In this document: in pieces, positions 1 through 7,286 of the stretch
How positions within the stretch are numbered: position 1 is the first letter of the stretch
Layout: each line of letters starts with the position of its first letter
Assembly: GCF_020687505.1 (NCBI RefSeq)
Contig: NZ_JAJEQT010000013.1
Direction: 5' to 3' (one strand)
Length of the DNA stretch: 30,690 nucleotides
Source of the DNA: Coprococcus_C hominis
Lineage (GTDB): Bacteria; Bacillota; Clostridia; Lachnospirales; Lachnospiraceae
Translations under genes and position numbers: made by a program
Notes under the pieces: generated by a model
Databases searched by the model: none
What the model was told of the DNA's origin: nothing
Seen by the model: the letters and a program-made list of their open reading frames with translations, nothing else

Positions 1-122
1 CCACCAAATATAAAACCAAGCACATACCATGCTGTTGGATCATAGTTCTTTTTTCTCACTTCTTCCCCACATACAAAGGCCCAAAAAATTCCTGCAATAA
101 CATCTAAAATTACAACTATCAT
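1..122 (-). CDS. Small membrane protein, partial (runs off left edge)
   Basis: An open frame starts at ATG 122-120 and stays open to the window edge (40 codons seen). It begins MIVVILDVIAGIFWAF and continues through a charged loop (GEEVRKKNYDP) into a second hydrophobic stretch (WYVLGFIFGG). This looks like a small two-helix membrane protein, but I do not recognise a named family. An AGGAG lies about 11 bases upstream of the ATG. A good promoter with a LytTR-type double repeat lies at 213-282, so it is probably the target of the adjacent two-component system. The C-terminus and function are unknown. Confidence 0.6.
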   Translation of the reverse strand, partial: MIVVILDVIAGIFWAFVCGEEVRKKNYDPTAWYVLGFIFG

Positions 123-212
123 TGACGTCCACTCTCCTCTAGTTCCCTTATTTTTTCATATGTTGTACCCTCTTTATAGCTTTTGAATAACTTGATTTCT
201 CAACTATACTTG

Positions 213-282
213 ATTATCTGCTCTGCCACTCCGTTTATCAACCCTGTGGTCGGTTTTTGCATGATAAGATGCCGTTTTTGCA
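213..282 (-). promoter_or_regulatory. LytTR-type operator and sigma-A promoter for the left-edge gene
   Basis: Read on the minus strand, two direct repeats (GCAAAAACGG at 281-272 and TGCAAAAACCG at 261-251) are 21 bp apart. Nine bases later comes a -35 TTGATA (241-236), a 17 bp spacer and a -10 GATAAT (218-213). LytTR regulators typically bind two direct repeats about 21 bp apart just upstream of -35. The layout (repeat, 21 bp, repeat, 9 bp, -35) is identical to the T7SS promoter at 24287-24355, although the repeat sequence differs. The regulator is probably the response regulator encoded at 1807-2523 (inference). Confidence 0.65.
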
Positions 283-390
283 AAGAAAAGTCGTGACTAT
301 TTCCGTATCTTCCAGCTAACCTACGCCTGCTCCTTGCTCCGCTCCTTAAAATAAGCAAGTTGTTTTTGTTTACAGTTTAAATAATTGGGG

Positions 391-463
391 GGGATTTTTC
401 GACAATACTTCCGCCAAAAGAAAGTTTTTTCCGCCAAGCGAAGATTTTGTACAAAAAAAATCC
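391..463. repeat. Structured intergenic segment with CCGCCAA direct repeat
   Basis: The 368-base stretch 123-490 between the kinase stop and the left-edge gene holds no convincing ORF. Besides the promoter it contains this segment. An outer inverted repeat (GGGATTTTT at 391-399 and AAAAATCCC near 455-463) encloses two CCGCCAA direct repeats at 411-417 and 431-437, 20 bp apart. It lies just downstream of the kinase stop (491). It could be a terminator-like fold or another regulator site; no proof of either. Confidence 0.3.
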
Positions 464-490
464 CAAAACCATACATACATCATGTATGAT

Positions 491-1804
491 TTAGAGATTT
501 TTATGCAGAGCGGCATGTGCAGACGCTGTATTTTTCTCCATGGAAAGTTCAAACTCTCCATCATATTTCTGTACAATTTTACGAATATTATGAATTCCAA
601 ATCCATGCCACTCCGAATCCTTATCTGTCTCCGCAGACAATTCCTCCTCGGGCAAAATCGTATTTATGCAATCAAGAAAGACCAGATTCTTATAGGTTCC
701 AATCGTAAGATGAATCTTCCGTTCTCCCATATCCAGAGGGATTTTCTCAACGGCTTCCTTTGCATTTTCCAGTATGTTCGACAAAAGGAAACACAGATCT
801 AAATCCTCAACACCAAGCTCCTGCGGCAGTCGTCCCTGATAAGTAAATTGAATCCGCTCCTTCAAGATCACAGCTCCAAGCACGCCCGAAATCACAGCAT
901 CCACAATCCGATTCTGGGAATATATGCATGTCGATGGCTCTGCTTCCATATGATTCCAACTATCGACCATCGCAGTCGCTCGTGTGATTTCTCCCTTTTT
1001 GAGCAGGTCCTGCACCGTCTGCATCATGTGCCGAAATTCATGCTGTCGCGCCCGCGTTTTCTCATTTTTCTCATACAACTGTACATAATAATCTCTGGTC
1101 AGCTTCTGTTCCCGCTCAAATATTCGTATTTGCTCTGCCTGTCGGTCGCTCCTTTTTTTCAGCTTTCCTATGTAGATCAAATACGCACATACAATAACAG
1201 CTGAGCCAAATAACATCATAAGTACAACATAGGTCTCGCCTGCCACGTTTCTGATCTCCCCATCCCCTACAATATAGGTCAGAAATGAAACCTGAACTGC
1301 CGCAAGTATGCCTCCCGCGAACAACACCCAAAAATTGCGGTTTACAAGCGTCCACACATCCGACTTTTTCTTTTGCAGCTTATAGATCAACGCCCACAAA
1401 AAAAGTCCCGGCAATGAACAGATTCCATCCATGATCGGATCGGAAAACCCGAGGTCATTGACACTTACATTTGCTAAAAGTGCAATGCATACATATAGAA
1501 TTGAATCCACGACCTCTACGATCATATAAGACAACACATATGCCTTTATGGATTCTCGTATAGATTGCCGCTTCCAGATATAAAATGCAACTCCATTTAT
1601 AATCGGAATCAGCACAATCGCATTCTCATGCAGAAACTCCGTTTCTATAAATGTTCCTATAATCAGCAATCCTCCTGTAAGAACTGCATCTCTCAGGCAC
1701 AAATTCCGTGCCTGTTTCTTTCTATGATAGCCAAACACACACGCAGAAACCGCGGTTTCCTTAATCAGCTTTATGCAATTAATTAAAAAACACAACAAAA
1801 ACAT
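491..1804 (-). CDS. AgrC-like GHKL sensor histidine kinase
   Basis: 437 residues. Residues 1-215 are a multi-pass membrane sensor of the AgrC type, followed by a coiled-coil linker. The kinase region contains RQHEFRHMMQ (H255/H259, phospho-acceptor box), the N-box LLSNILENAKEA and a glycine box HGFGIHNIRKIV, all typical of GHKL kinases that pair with LytTR regulators. The gene starts 2 bases after the stop of the response regulator, so the two are translationally coupled. Family knowledge suggests it senses a peptide or membrane signal and phosphorylates the partner regulator. No AgrD-type peptide gene is visible beside it. Confidence 0.9.
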   Translation of the reverse strand: MFLLCFLINCIKLIKETAVSACVFGYHRKKQARNLCLRDAVLTGGLLIIGTFIETEFLHENAIVLIPIINGVAFYIWKRQSIRESIKAYVLSYMIVEVVDSILYVCIALLANVSVNDLGFSDPIMDGICSLPGLFLWALIYKLQKKKSDVWTLVNRNFWVLFAGGILAAVQVSFLTYIVGDGEIRNVAGETYVVLMMLFGSAVIVCAYLIYIGKLKKRSDRQAEQIRIFEREQKLTRDYYVQLYEKNEKTRARQHEFRHMMQTVQDLLKKGEITRATAMVDSWNHMEAEPSTCIYSQNRIVDAVISGVLGAVILKERIQFTYQGRLPQELGVEDLDLCFLLSNILENAKEAVEKIPLDMGERKIHLTIGTYKNLVFLDCINTILPEEELSAETDKDSEWHGFGIHNIRKIVQKYDGEFELSMEKNTASAHAALHKNL

Positions 1805-1806
1805 CC

Positions 1807-2523
1807 CTATAAAACTCTTTCATGCTCCCGCGCATATGCGATATATTCCTGTCGCAGCCTCCTCACCTTTCCGTTTGGTATGTTAAAACGCATACTATCT
1901 TCCATAATTAGAGATGTCTTCTGGATGTCCTCGACATACGCATAGTTCACGATCACAAATCTTGATATCCTGCAAAATCCCTGTTCCGGTAAAATCCGCT
2001 CCCACTCCTTCATCGTATAAGACTGCAATGCCTGCACAAGCTCTCCCTGCAAATAAAAGACCACCCGACTGTAATTATCCGCAGACTGTATGTATAATAT
2101 CTGGGATACATCTATCTGCCAAACCTTTTTCTTCCACGTCACGTCAACCATGCATTGATGCTCCTGCTGAAAATTATGCAAGACCTCTGACAGCCTGTCC
2201 CAATTTCCCACTTTTCTGACAAACGCGATCACATTTCGCCCAAATGCAGCCTCCATCATTTCTTCATGCGACGTTACATAGATAATATCTGTCATGCGCA
2301 GCTTCGAAGCCATTTGCTCTCGCAATTCCAAACCCGTAAGTGCCGGCATCTCAATATCCAAGAGCAAAAGTGCCGGTTGCACCATGCCTGCCTGCAATGC
2401 TTCCGCTAACATGCTGGCATCTGAAAAGCCGCGAACCTCCGTTCCTTTTGCCAGCACATCATAACAGACCTGTATCATCTCGTTTAAATTCTCAATATCA
2501 TCATCACAGACTATGACCTGCAT
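1807..2523 (-). CDS. LytTR-family response regulator
   Basis: 238 residues. The N-terminal receiver has the acidic pair CDDD at 6-9 and phospho-acceptor D56 in LLLLDIEMP. The C-terminal LytTR DNA-binding domain runs from about residue 135, with the typical ILYIQSADNYSRVVFY and FCRISRFVIVNYAYV blocks. It is the first gene of an RR-HK operon. Its most likely target is the double-repeat promoter at 213-282, because that operator sits just beyond its operon. Upstream (2524-2600) a TATAAT-like -10 occurs without a clear -35. Confidence 0.92.
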   Translation of the reverse strand: MQVIVCDDDIENLNEMIQVCYDVLAKGTEVRGFSDASMLAEALQAGMVQPALLLLDIEMPALTGLELREQMASKLRMTDIIYVTSHEEMMEAAFGRNVIAFVRKVGNWDRLSEVLHNFQQEHQCMVDVTWKKKVWQIDVSQILYIQSADNYSRVVFYLQGELVQALQSYTMKEWERILPEQGFCRISRFVIVNYAYVEDIQKTSLIMEDSMRFNIPNGKVRRLRQEYIAYAREHERVL

Positions 2524-2735
2524 CGTGCCCTACCCTTTTATCTATAATTTTCTCTAACTATTATATATCACTTTCCTTATTTCTGCTATGTGCTTAATAA
2601 TCTTTTCCATTCTTCAAATGTTCTTACCGTTTCGACACTAAGTAACTCTACGTTTTTTCTAATTGCATGAATGAATTTCTTAACGCTATGCTTTTTTCTA
2701 CTATATCATCAGTCATGCCTTCATCCCAAAATATA

Positions 2736-2768
2736 TTAAGCCCCAGATTTTTATAGTCTGGAGCTTAA
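2736..2768 (-). terminator. Hairpin after the immunity array
   Basis: TTAAGCCCCAGA and TCTGGAGCTTAA form a stem with one mismatch and a short loop. It lies 35 bases downstream of the DUF600-like gene stop at 2803. On the minus strand the stem is followed by a moderately T-rich run (TATATTTT). It probably ends the T7SS/immunity transcript before the second two-component operon. Confidence 0.5.
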
Positions 2769-2802
2769 AGCTTTTCAAATCTTTATTAATTCCTACAAAA
2801 TA

Positions 2803-3261
2803 TTATTCTTCTTTACTTTTTTCAGACTCAAACCATTCCTCCAAAATGTCATCTGCCATCTTATCTTTATCATTGCTATATATTATATCATAGCTATAAT
2901 CTGCATTTAATGAATTAGCTGCAACATCATATATTAATTTAATCTGTGTTGGCATTTCTCTTTGATGTTCTTCACACAACTTCCTAAGAGCCACCATATC
3001 TTCATTAAGAATCTCCATAACGTCACATTGTCTGGGTATTGAAACATCATATTCTTCCTGCCCATCTACAATAACGTCATTTAGTCTGCTTTTTTTCACA
3101 ACTTTGCCATTTACCTTATAAAAGAAATTACAGGATTGCACCCCTCCTTCAAAAGAACAGTAAATATAAATCTTCTCTGCTCTATCTTCCACATATTCCA
3201 TGCAAATTTCCACCATATCCGTTTGCAATTCTGAAAAATAATCTTCAAACACTTTTCCCAT
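2803..3261 (-). CDS. DUF600/YezG-like (EsaG-type) immunity protein
   Basis: 152 residues. The block KIYIYCSFEGGVQSCNFFYK, the later MPTQIKLIYDVAANSLNADY and the YDIIY segment resemble the YezG/EsaG (DUF600) family. Known members neutralise EsaD/YeeF-type nuclease toxins secreted by T7SS. No matching toxin is seen beside it, so it is probably an orphan immunity gene at the end of the array. The ribosome site GAGGAA lies 5 bases before ATG. The family assignment is by motif memory only. Confidence 0.65.
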   Translation of the reverse strand: MGKVFEDYFSELQTDMVEICMEYVEDRAEKIYIYCSFEGGVQSCNFFYKVNGKVVKKSRLNDVIVDGQEEYDVSIPRQCDVMEILNEDMVALRKLCEEHQREMPTQIKLIYDVAANSLNADYSYDIIYSNDKDKMADDILEEWFESEKSKEE

Positions 3262-3381
3262 TTCGTTTCCTCGCTTCTACTCCTGATAGTGTCAAAAGAC
3301 ACTCCATTTTTTCTTTATAAATCTTTTATTTTAATCTGCATTGGAAATGAATTTCTGATCTAATAATTTAAAAACAATATT

Positions 3382-3900
3382 TTATAGTAAACATTTCGAA
3401 TTCTTAATTTCTATCATTTCTTCTTGATTCAAATTTTTAAATTCTATCCCAACGAAATCATCTCCTAGAAACAATAAATTATTTAAATCATTAATCCTAT
3501 ATGCATTTAGAACACGCTCTTCAATATCATCTTTTAATACCAAAATTGCATTTTCTGACTTCCAAAATTTAAATTTCCCATCTACGGTAACATTCATATT
3601 GTTCTCATCGAAATCCTGATTATATATACTAATTCCCATACCTTCATCTATAATTACGGGAGTATCACTAATATTATTTATTATTTCATCCTGAACAAAA
3701 TAGCTAATATACTCTATCATTCCATCTTCTGGATTAATTGCTATGTCCAACGGAGGCTTGCGCTTATCCTCATAAAACAAATGGTAATTTTGTCCTATTC
3801 TTTTATCAACAACTGATATTTCAAATAAAACAAGCCCCTCACCCATACCTTCTATTTTTCGAATATATTTTTTGTTATTAAATACTTTTTCAAACTTCAC
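3382..3900 (-). CDS. Putative immunity-array protein, unknown family
   Basis: 172 residues starting at GTG 3900 behind AGAGG (7-base spacing). The protein is acidic, soluble and beta-rich, with no membrane segment. Its last third (NLLFLGDDFVGIEFKNL) has the same flavour as the end of the DUF1629-like immunity protein at 6708-7271 (NDFTGFEFLEV), suggesting distant relationship to that fold. An immunity role is inferred from position only. Confidence 0.55.
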   Translation of the reverse strand: MKFEKVFNNKKYIRKIEGMGEGLVLFEISVVDKRIGQNYHLFYEDKRKPPLDIAINPEDGMIEYISYFVQDEIINNISDTPVIIDEGMGISIYNQDFDENNMNVTVDGKFKFWKSENAILVLKDDIEERVLNAYRINDLNNLLFLGDDFVGIEFKNLNQEEMIEIKNSKCLL

Positions 3901-3964
3901 TTTTTTGCCTCTCTAATTAATCATTCTTCTGCTCCCCCAAAAATGTCGTAGCTGTACTCGGATA

Positions 3965-4468
3965 CTATTTTTCATTATGTATCAGAAAATATACTTCATC
4001 CTTAAGCCAATGTTTGTTCTTTTCATAAAGATAGTTATAATTCGCATCTGTATAATATTCCATTGGAGATATGCTGTTATCTTTACCCTGAATAATATGT
4101 GGAGAATCAGCAGTGTATCCTAATTCAAGCCATAGCTCCGTTAGTCCCATTAAGCCATCAATACAATTTGTATTTTTATCTTTTAGGAATTTATTAACTC
4201 GAGCAGCCCTTATTTTTCTATCTTCTATATCATCTGGATTTTCTTCTTCATTTGCCAACTCATAAAGAGTATCCATAACATCCTCTAAATCATAGTCACC
4301 AGAGCCTGCCAACTCACATATTTCAATTCTATCCTCTCCTTTTTCCAGTTGTTCTTTCGCATATTCTACTATTTCATTTATAGAAATTTGCTTTTCTAAT
4401 AATCCCCTATATAACAATTTCCAGGTTATATTTAACTTAAGTCCTTTAATGTCTGCTATTTTTATCAT
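3965..4468 (-). CDS. DUF2247-like putative immunity protein
   Basis: 167 residues, mostly helical and acidic. The N-terminal pattern NITWKLLYRGLLEKQISINEIV and the following A-x2-QLEKG / ELAGSGDYDLEDV segments resemble the DUF2247 family as I recall it. Its ATG overlaps by ATGA the stop of a stranded toxin C-terminus (4465-4680). Toxin tip followed at once by cognate immunity gene is the usual order in polymorphic toxin loci. Immunity to that toxin tip is the best inference. Confidence 0.6.
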   Translation of the reverse strand: MIKIADIKGLKLNITWKLLYRGLLEKQISINEIVEYAKEQLEKGEDRIEICELAGSGDYDLEDVMDTLYELANEEENPDDIEDRKIRAARVNKFLKDKNTNCIDGLMGLTELWLELGYTADSPHIIQGKDNSISPMEYYTDANYNYLYEKNKHWLKDEVYFLIHNEK

Positions 4469-4680
4469 GATTTTATTGCTACTCCATTTAATGAACCCTC
4501 TAACCGATACAATGTTGCATATCCAGCATAATTATCAACTAAATCATTAAAGCCGTGCGCTTGAGCTGTCGCAGGAAATTCTTTTATAATTTGAGGTTTA
4601 CCCGTTTTTTCATTTGTCTCGTAAATCAGTTTTACATCATTCCTTGTAGAACTGGTATGTACGAACCTCTTATCAAGCGC
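4465..4680 (-). pseudogene. Stranded toxin C-terminal fragment
   Basis: 71 open codons with no start codon or ribosome site, containing AHGFNDLVDNYAGYATLYRL and EGSLNGVA, a pattern I associate with C-terminal tips of secreted polymorphic toxins. The stop TGA overlaps the next gene's ATG (ATGA). Upstream, the frame is interrupted only by the stop of the 4684-5097 gene, one codon before this fragment, so that gene's stop sits in the same reading frame. This looks like a recombination scar where the toxin body was lost and the tip plus immunity gene remained. Confidence 0.55.
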
Positions 4681-4683
4681 AAA

Positions 4684-5097
4684 TCAAATATCGTTATACG
4701 GATTTTTTTTAAGAATTTCTTCTATTTCTTCATCTTTTCTTTTCTGAAAATCTTGTCCAAACAATGAAAAAATTTCTTTTTCTTTTGCAAAAAGAGCTCG
4801 GCGAAAATCCTTTCCCTTTTCTCTATTGCATATCGCAAAATTTATTATGATATTAGCGGAAATTATGTTTACTGCATTCCATAAGACTTCTCTTTTTTTA
4901 TCTGTAACAATATCACTTCTTATTTTCCCTTTTTCAGTAAAAAGAATATGATATTCATTGTTCTTATTAAATATATATGTTCCTTCTACACTATTATCTG
5001 TTCCTTCAGCAAAGAACAAATTTCCACAAGAAACTTCTCCTAACCGCGTTTGAACTTCATTATATACATAATTTTTTAATTCTTCTGTCGATAACAT
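4684..5097 (-). CDS. Imm63-like putative immunity protein
   Basis: 137 residues from ATG 5097, chosen over the upstream ATG at 5157 because AGAGGTG lies 5 bases before it. Features are a short beta segment (GTYIFNKNNEYHILFTEKGK) followed by a helical half with NREKGKDFRRALFAKE and a C-terminal KKNPYND. This matches my memory of an immunity family (Imm63-type) found beside polymorphic toxins; the exact family name is uncertain. It has no adjacent intact toxin. Confidence 0.55.
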   Translation of the reverse strand: MLSTEELKNYVYNEVQTRLGEVSCGNLFFAEGTDNSVEGTYIFNKNNEYHILFTEKGKIRSDIVTDKKREVLWNAVNIISANIIINFAICNREKGKDFRRALFAKEKEIFSLFGQDFQKRKDEEIEEILKKNPYNDI

Positions 5098-5207
5098 CTT
5101 ACACCTCTTCCTTACTTGGGTACAATATATCCCTCCACTGAAATATTGAATTTTCAAGGTTCAACACACCAATATATGGTGTGGGAAGTTTTAGTTTGTA
5201 ATAAATA

Positions 5208-5423
5208 TTAATCAACTATATCTTCTCCATATATGCCATCATTTTGATATTGTAAAATAATATTGTACATTTCATCAACATCTAATTGACATAATTCTGC
5301 TTCATCTGCTGTAATACTAATTCTTTTTTTCTTTACCATATGTGCTCCTGCATCATACTGTAGAAAATATCTTCCTGCATCTTTTAATAATTCAATACCT
5401 TCATCTTCTAAAATCCGCTTCAA
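5208..5423 (-). CDS. Small putative immunity protein
   Basis: 71 residues, starting at TTG 5423 behind AGAGGTG with 7-base spacing; the ribosome site overlaps the upstream gene's stop. The sequence contains RYFLQYDAGAHMVKKKR and a C-terminal MYNIILQYQN helix. It directly follows the toxin-tip ORF 5436-5819 by 12 bases, so it is probably the cognate immunity gene. I do not recognise a named family. Confidence 0.6.
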   Translation of the reverse strand: MKRILEDEGIELLKDAGRYFLQYDAGAHMVKKKRISITADEAELCQLDVDEMYNIILQYQNDGIYGEDIVD

Positions 5424-5435
5424 CTATAGTCACCT

Positions 5436-5819
5436 CTATTCAAATAAATGTTCATATGTATATGTTCCTTCTGCCGCTGGATTAACAACTGCTTCTTTTA
5501 CTCCACCACTTGTATACCCACCTGGCTCCCAATATTCCTGCCATGCTCCTAGCTCATTTCCGGATGGAATTCTTATACTTGATGTATCTTCGATTGTTAC
5601 TACGACAGGATTTTCCCCTAAATAACCTTGGTCTAACCCTAATATTGTTTCTATTTTGGACACGTCTCCGTCTGCATACTGTATTATTTCATTTAACTCG
5701 TCGCCTGACACCACAAAAGTTCCACCCTTGCCGCCAATAGTTCCTGTTGGCTCATTAGGCATTATTTTAACTGCACCCAAAGGACAAATTTGTTCTAAGT
5801 TTTCTAAATTGATCTTCAT
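5436..5819 (-). CDS. Orphan toxin C-terminal domain
   Basis: 127 residues. It has a linker-like GTIGGKGGTFVVSGDE, then RIPSGNELGAWQEYWEPGGY and TSGGVKEAVV, a pattern typical of C-terminal tips of polymorphic toxins. There is no recognisable ribosome site before the ATG (the 15 upstream bases are T/A-rich), no LXG body and no secretion signal. It therefore looks like a toxin tip cut from its delivery domain and parked beside its immunity gene (5208-5423). It may serve as a donor cassette for toxin-tip exchange. The catalytic type is unknown. Confidence 0.55.
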   Translation of the reverse strand: MKINLENLEQICPLGAVKIMPNEPTGTIGGKGGTFVVSGDELNEIIQYADGDVSKIETILGLDQGYLGENPVVVTIEDTSSIRIPSGNELGAWQEYWEPGGYTSGGVKEAVVNPAAEGTYTYEHLFE

Positions 5820-5837
5820 GTGAAAATATAAATAAAA

Positions 5838-6350
5838 CTAATATACCACGTTTTTTCTTTCCCAATTATTGCAAAACAAGTTATATTCAAACTTATAATC
5901 TACTCTACCAAAACTATCAGCTCTCAACGAATCACCTTCACATATAACTTCAAGTTTAGAATTATTACAAAATCGAGAATATATATAACCCTGTGGAGGC
6001 ACTATTAATCCTTTGTTCTCTCCCTCTGTATTATATACAATAATACTCTTTCTTTTATTCATTACATATATCTTCTCTTTTAATATAAAAACATCATTTA
6101 TATCTTCTAGCTGGATTTCATGTTTTCCTGCATTCTCATCGTAAATAGTCAACAAATTATTATCATCATATTTGCAAATATCCTTACCTGAAAATCCTAC
6201 AAATCGATATTCATAAATTCCATCAAACATTAATTCAATGTAAATTGCTGTTGCAACATCTGTTGCAAATTCAACTCCCTTTGTCTCGTATATAATCTCT
6301 TTATCATCATATAACCACTTTACCATATTATCTACATATTCAACTTCCAT
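5838..6350 (-). CDS. Putative immunity-array protein, beta-rich, unknown family
   Basis: 170 residues; ATG 6350 follows AGAGGTG with 7-base spacing. The protein is beta-rich with repeated short strands (for example DNNLLTIYDENAGKHEIQLE and KEKIYVMNKRKSIIVYNTEG), no signal peptide and no membrane segment. It sits in the immunity array just upstream of an orphan toxin tip. An immunity role is inferred from context only. Confidence 0.55.
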   Translation of the reverse strand: MEVEYVDNMVKWLYDDKEIIYETKGVEFATDVATAIYIELMFDGIYEYRFVGFSGKDICKYDDNNLLTIYDENAGKHEIQLEDINDVFILKEKIYVMNKRKSIIVYNTEGENKGLIVPPQGYIYSRFCNNSKLEVICEGDSLRADSFGRVDYKFEYNLFCNNWERKNVVY

Positions 6351-6458
6351 AATTTGTCACCTCTTTTAATTCTTTTAATCGAACCTGGTACTACTTCAAT
6401 AAAATCCGTTCTATTTATTCTACCTAACCTTTATACTAGAGGAGATGCTGAACATATC

Positions 6459-6611
6459 ATGAAAATGGAACTGGCACAGCACTTTATGAATAAGGGGTAC
6501 TACTTCCAGAAAGTCCACCTTAATAACGACACAGAGCTAATGATAAGCAATCGCCAGTATAACACCGAAATACAATTCCAGTGGGTGGATATAGATGAAA
6601 ATATTATATAA
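6459..6611 (+). CDS. Short plus-strand ORF, probable remnant
   Basis: 50 codons from ATG 6459 (MKMELAQHFMNKGYYFQKVH...), the only plus-strand coding candidate inside the immunity array. The frame is open further upstream to a TTG at 6354, but no start there has a ribosome site. The GAGGAG at 6439-6444 is about 15 bases from the ATG, which is long. A strong terminator follows immediately and is oriented for this strand, which supports past or present transcription. It could be the tail of a lost gene from a mobile or toxin cassette. Confidence 0.35.
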   Translation: MKMELAQHFMNKGYYFQKVHLNNDTELMISNRQYNTEIQFQWVDIDENII

Positions 6612-6663
6612 TGCAAGAGCCAACTGGTGTAATTTTTCTCAGTTGGCTCCTTTGCATTTTTTT
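6611..6663 (+). terminator. Strong rho-independent terminator
   Basis: ATGCAAGAGCCAACTG (6611-6626) pairs with CAGTTGGCTC, a 2-base bulge, then TTTGCAT, followed by a run of T's. The stem has about 16 pairs and a 13-base loop. The T-run makes it a plus-strand terminator. It lies 45 bases beyond the minus-strand immunity gene stop (6708), so the hairpin may also hinder minus-strand transcription there. Confidence 0.8.
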
Positions 6664-6707
6664 ACCAGAAACAAATATTCTCAGTAATTTTAGAAGTAAA
6701 TTTTTAT

Positions 6708-7271
6708 CTAAATTACATCTACTTCTAAAAATTCAAATCCCGTAAAATCATTATCTTCAATTACTTTTTTTAAAGTTTCAGAAATGAAAATAGGTATCGT
6801 ATCATCCTTTAATCTAAATATATGCCTATTAACAATTTCACTACTTTTTAACGCATATTTTTCTACGGAGATAATTTTTTCGTCATCCAATTCAAAAACG
6901 TCGTATTTTGAATTATCCAAATCTAATGCATCAATTACAGTCACAATATTAGCCACAAAATATGAATCCACTTCAATTCCGGAAAATCTGTCAATCACCT
7001 TAACTGGCAAAAATTGAACTTGATTTTCTAAGATTTTCTGTGTCTTATTACAAAAATTTTCTGAAACTACAAACCATCTATGCGGATTAGCAAGATAATC
7101 CGTTAATACATTTCCTTCCGTAGAATCATACTCAAACACAACCCTACCCCACTGTTTTATCTCTTTTCCACTAATGGTTATGTATTCATCCATATTGCCA
7201 ATACTAGCAACATCGCAATTAGCATAATTATCGTCTTGTTCATAATCATATATCAATTTATAGTAACGCAT
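6708..7271 (-). CDS. DUF1629/Imm11-like immunity protein for the LXG nuclease
   Basis: 187 residues. The start is taken as ATG 7271 (7 bases after AGGAG); ATG 7274 and TTG 7277 are alternatives. The N-terminus RYYKLIYDYEQDDNY and the C-terminus ending NDFTGFEFLEVDV fit the DUF1629/Imm11 type of immunity protein. It follows the toxin gene by about 15 bases, so it is the presumed cognate immunity protein against the AHH-like nuclease tip, acting in the cytoplasm. Confidence 0.65.
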   Translation of the reverse strand: MRYYKLIYDYEQDDNYANCDVASIGNMDEYITISGKEIKQWGRVVFEYDSTEGNVLTDYLANPHRWFVVSENFCNKTQKILENQVQFLPVKVIDRFSGIEVDSYFVANIVTVIDALDLDNSKYDVFELDDEKIISVEKYALKSSEIVNRHIFRLKDDTIPIFISETLKKVIEDNDFTGFEFLEVDVI

Positions 7272-7286
7272 CATCAATCTCCTTCA

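Noticed and set aside
2620..2660. Possible LytTR repeats (CGTTT words) upstream of the left response regulator
   Set aside because: Spacing is 23 bp, the words match poorly, and no -35 lies at the right distance.
4555..4767. Plus-strand 70-codon frame across the toxin fragment
   Set aside because: It is the shadow of the minus-strand toxin tip and the end of the Imm63-like gene.
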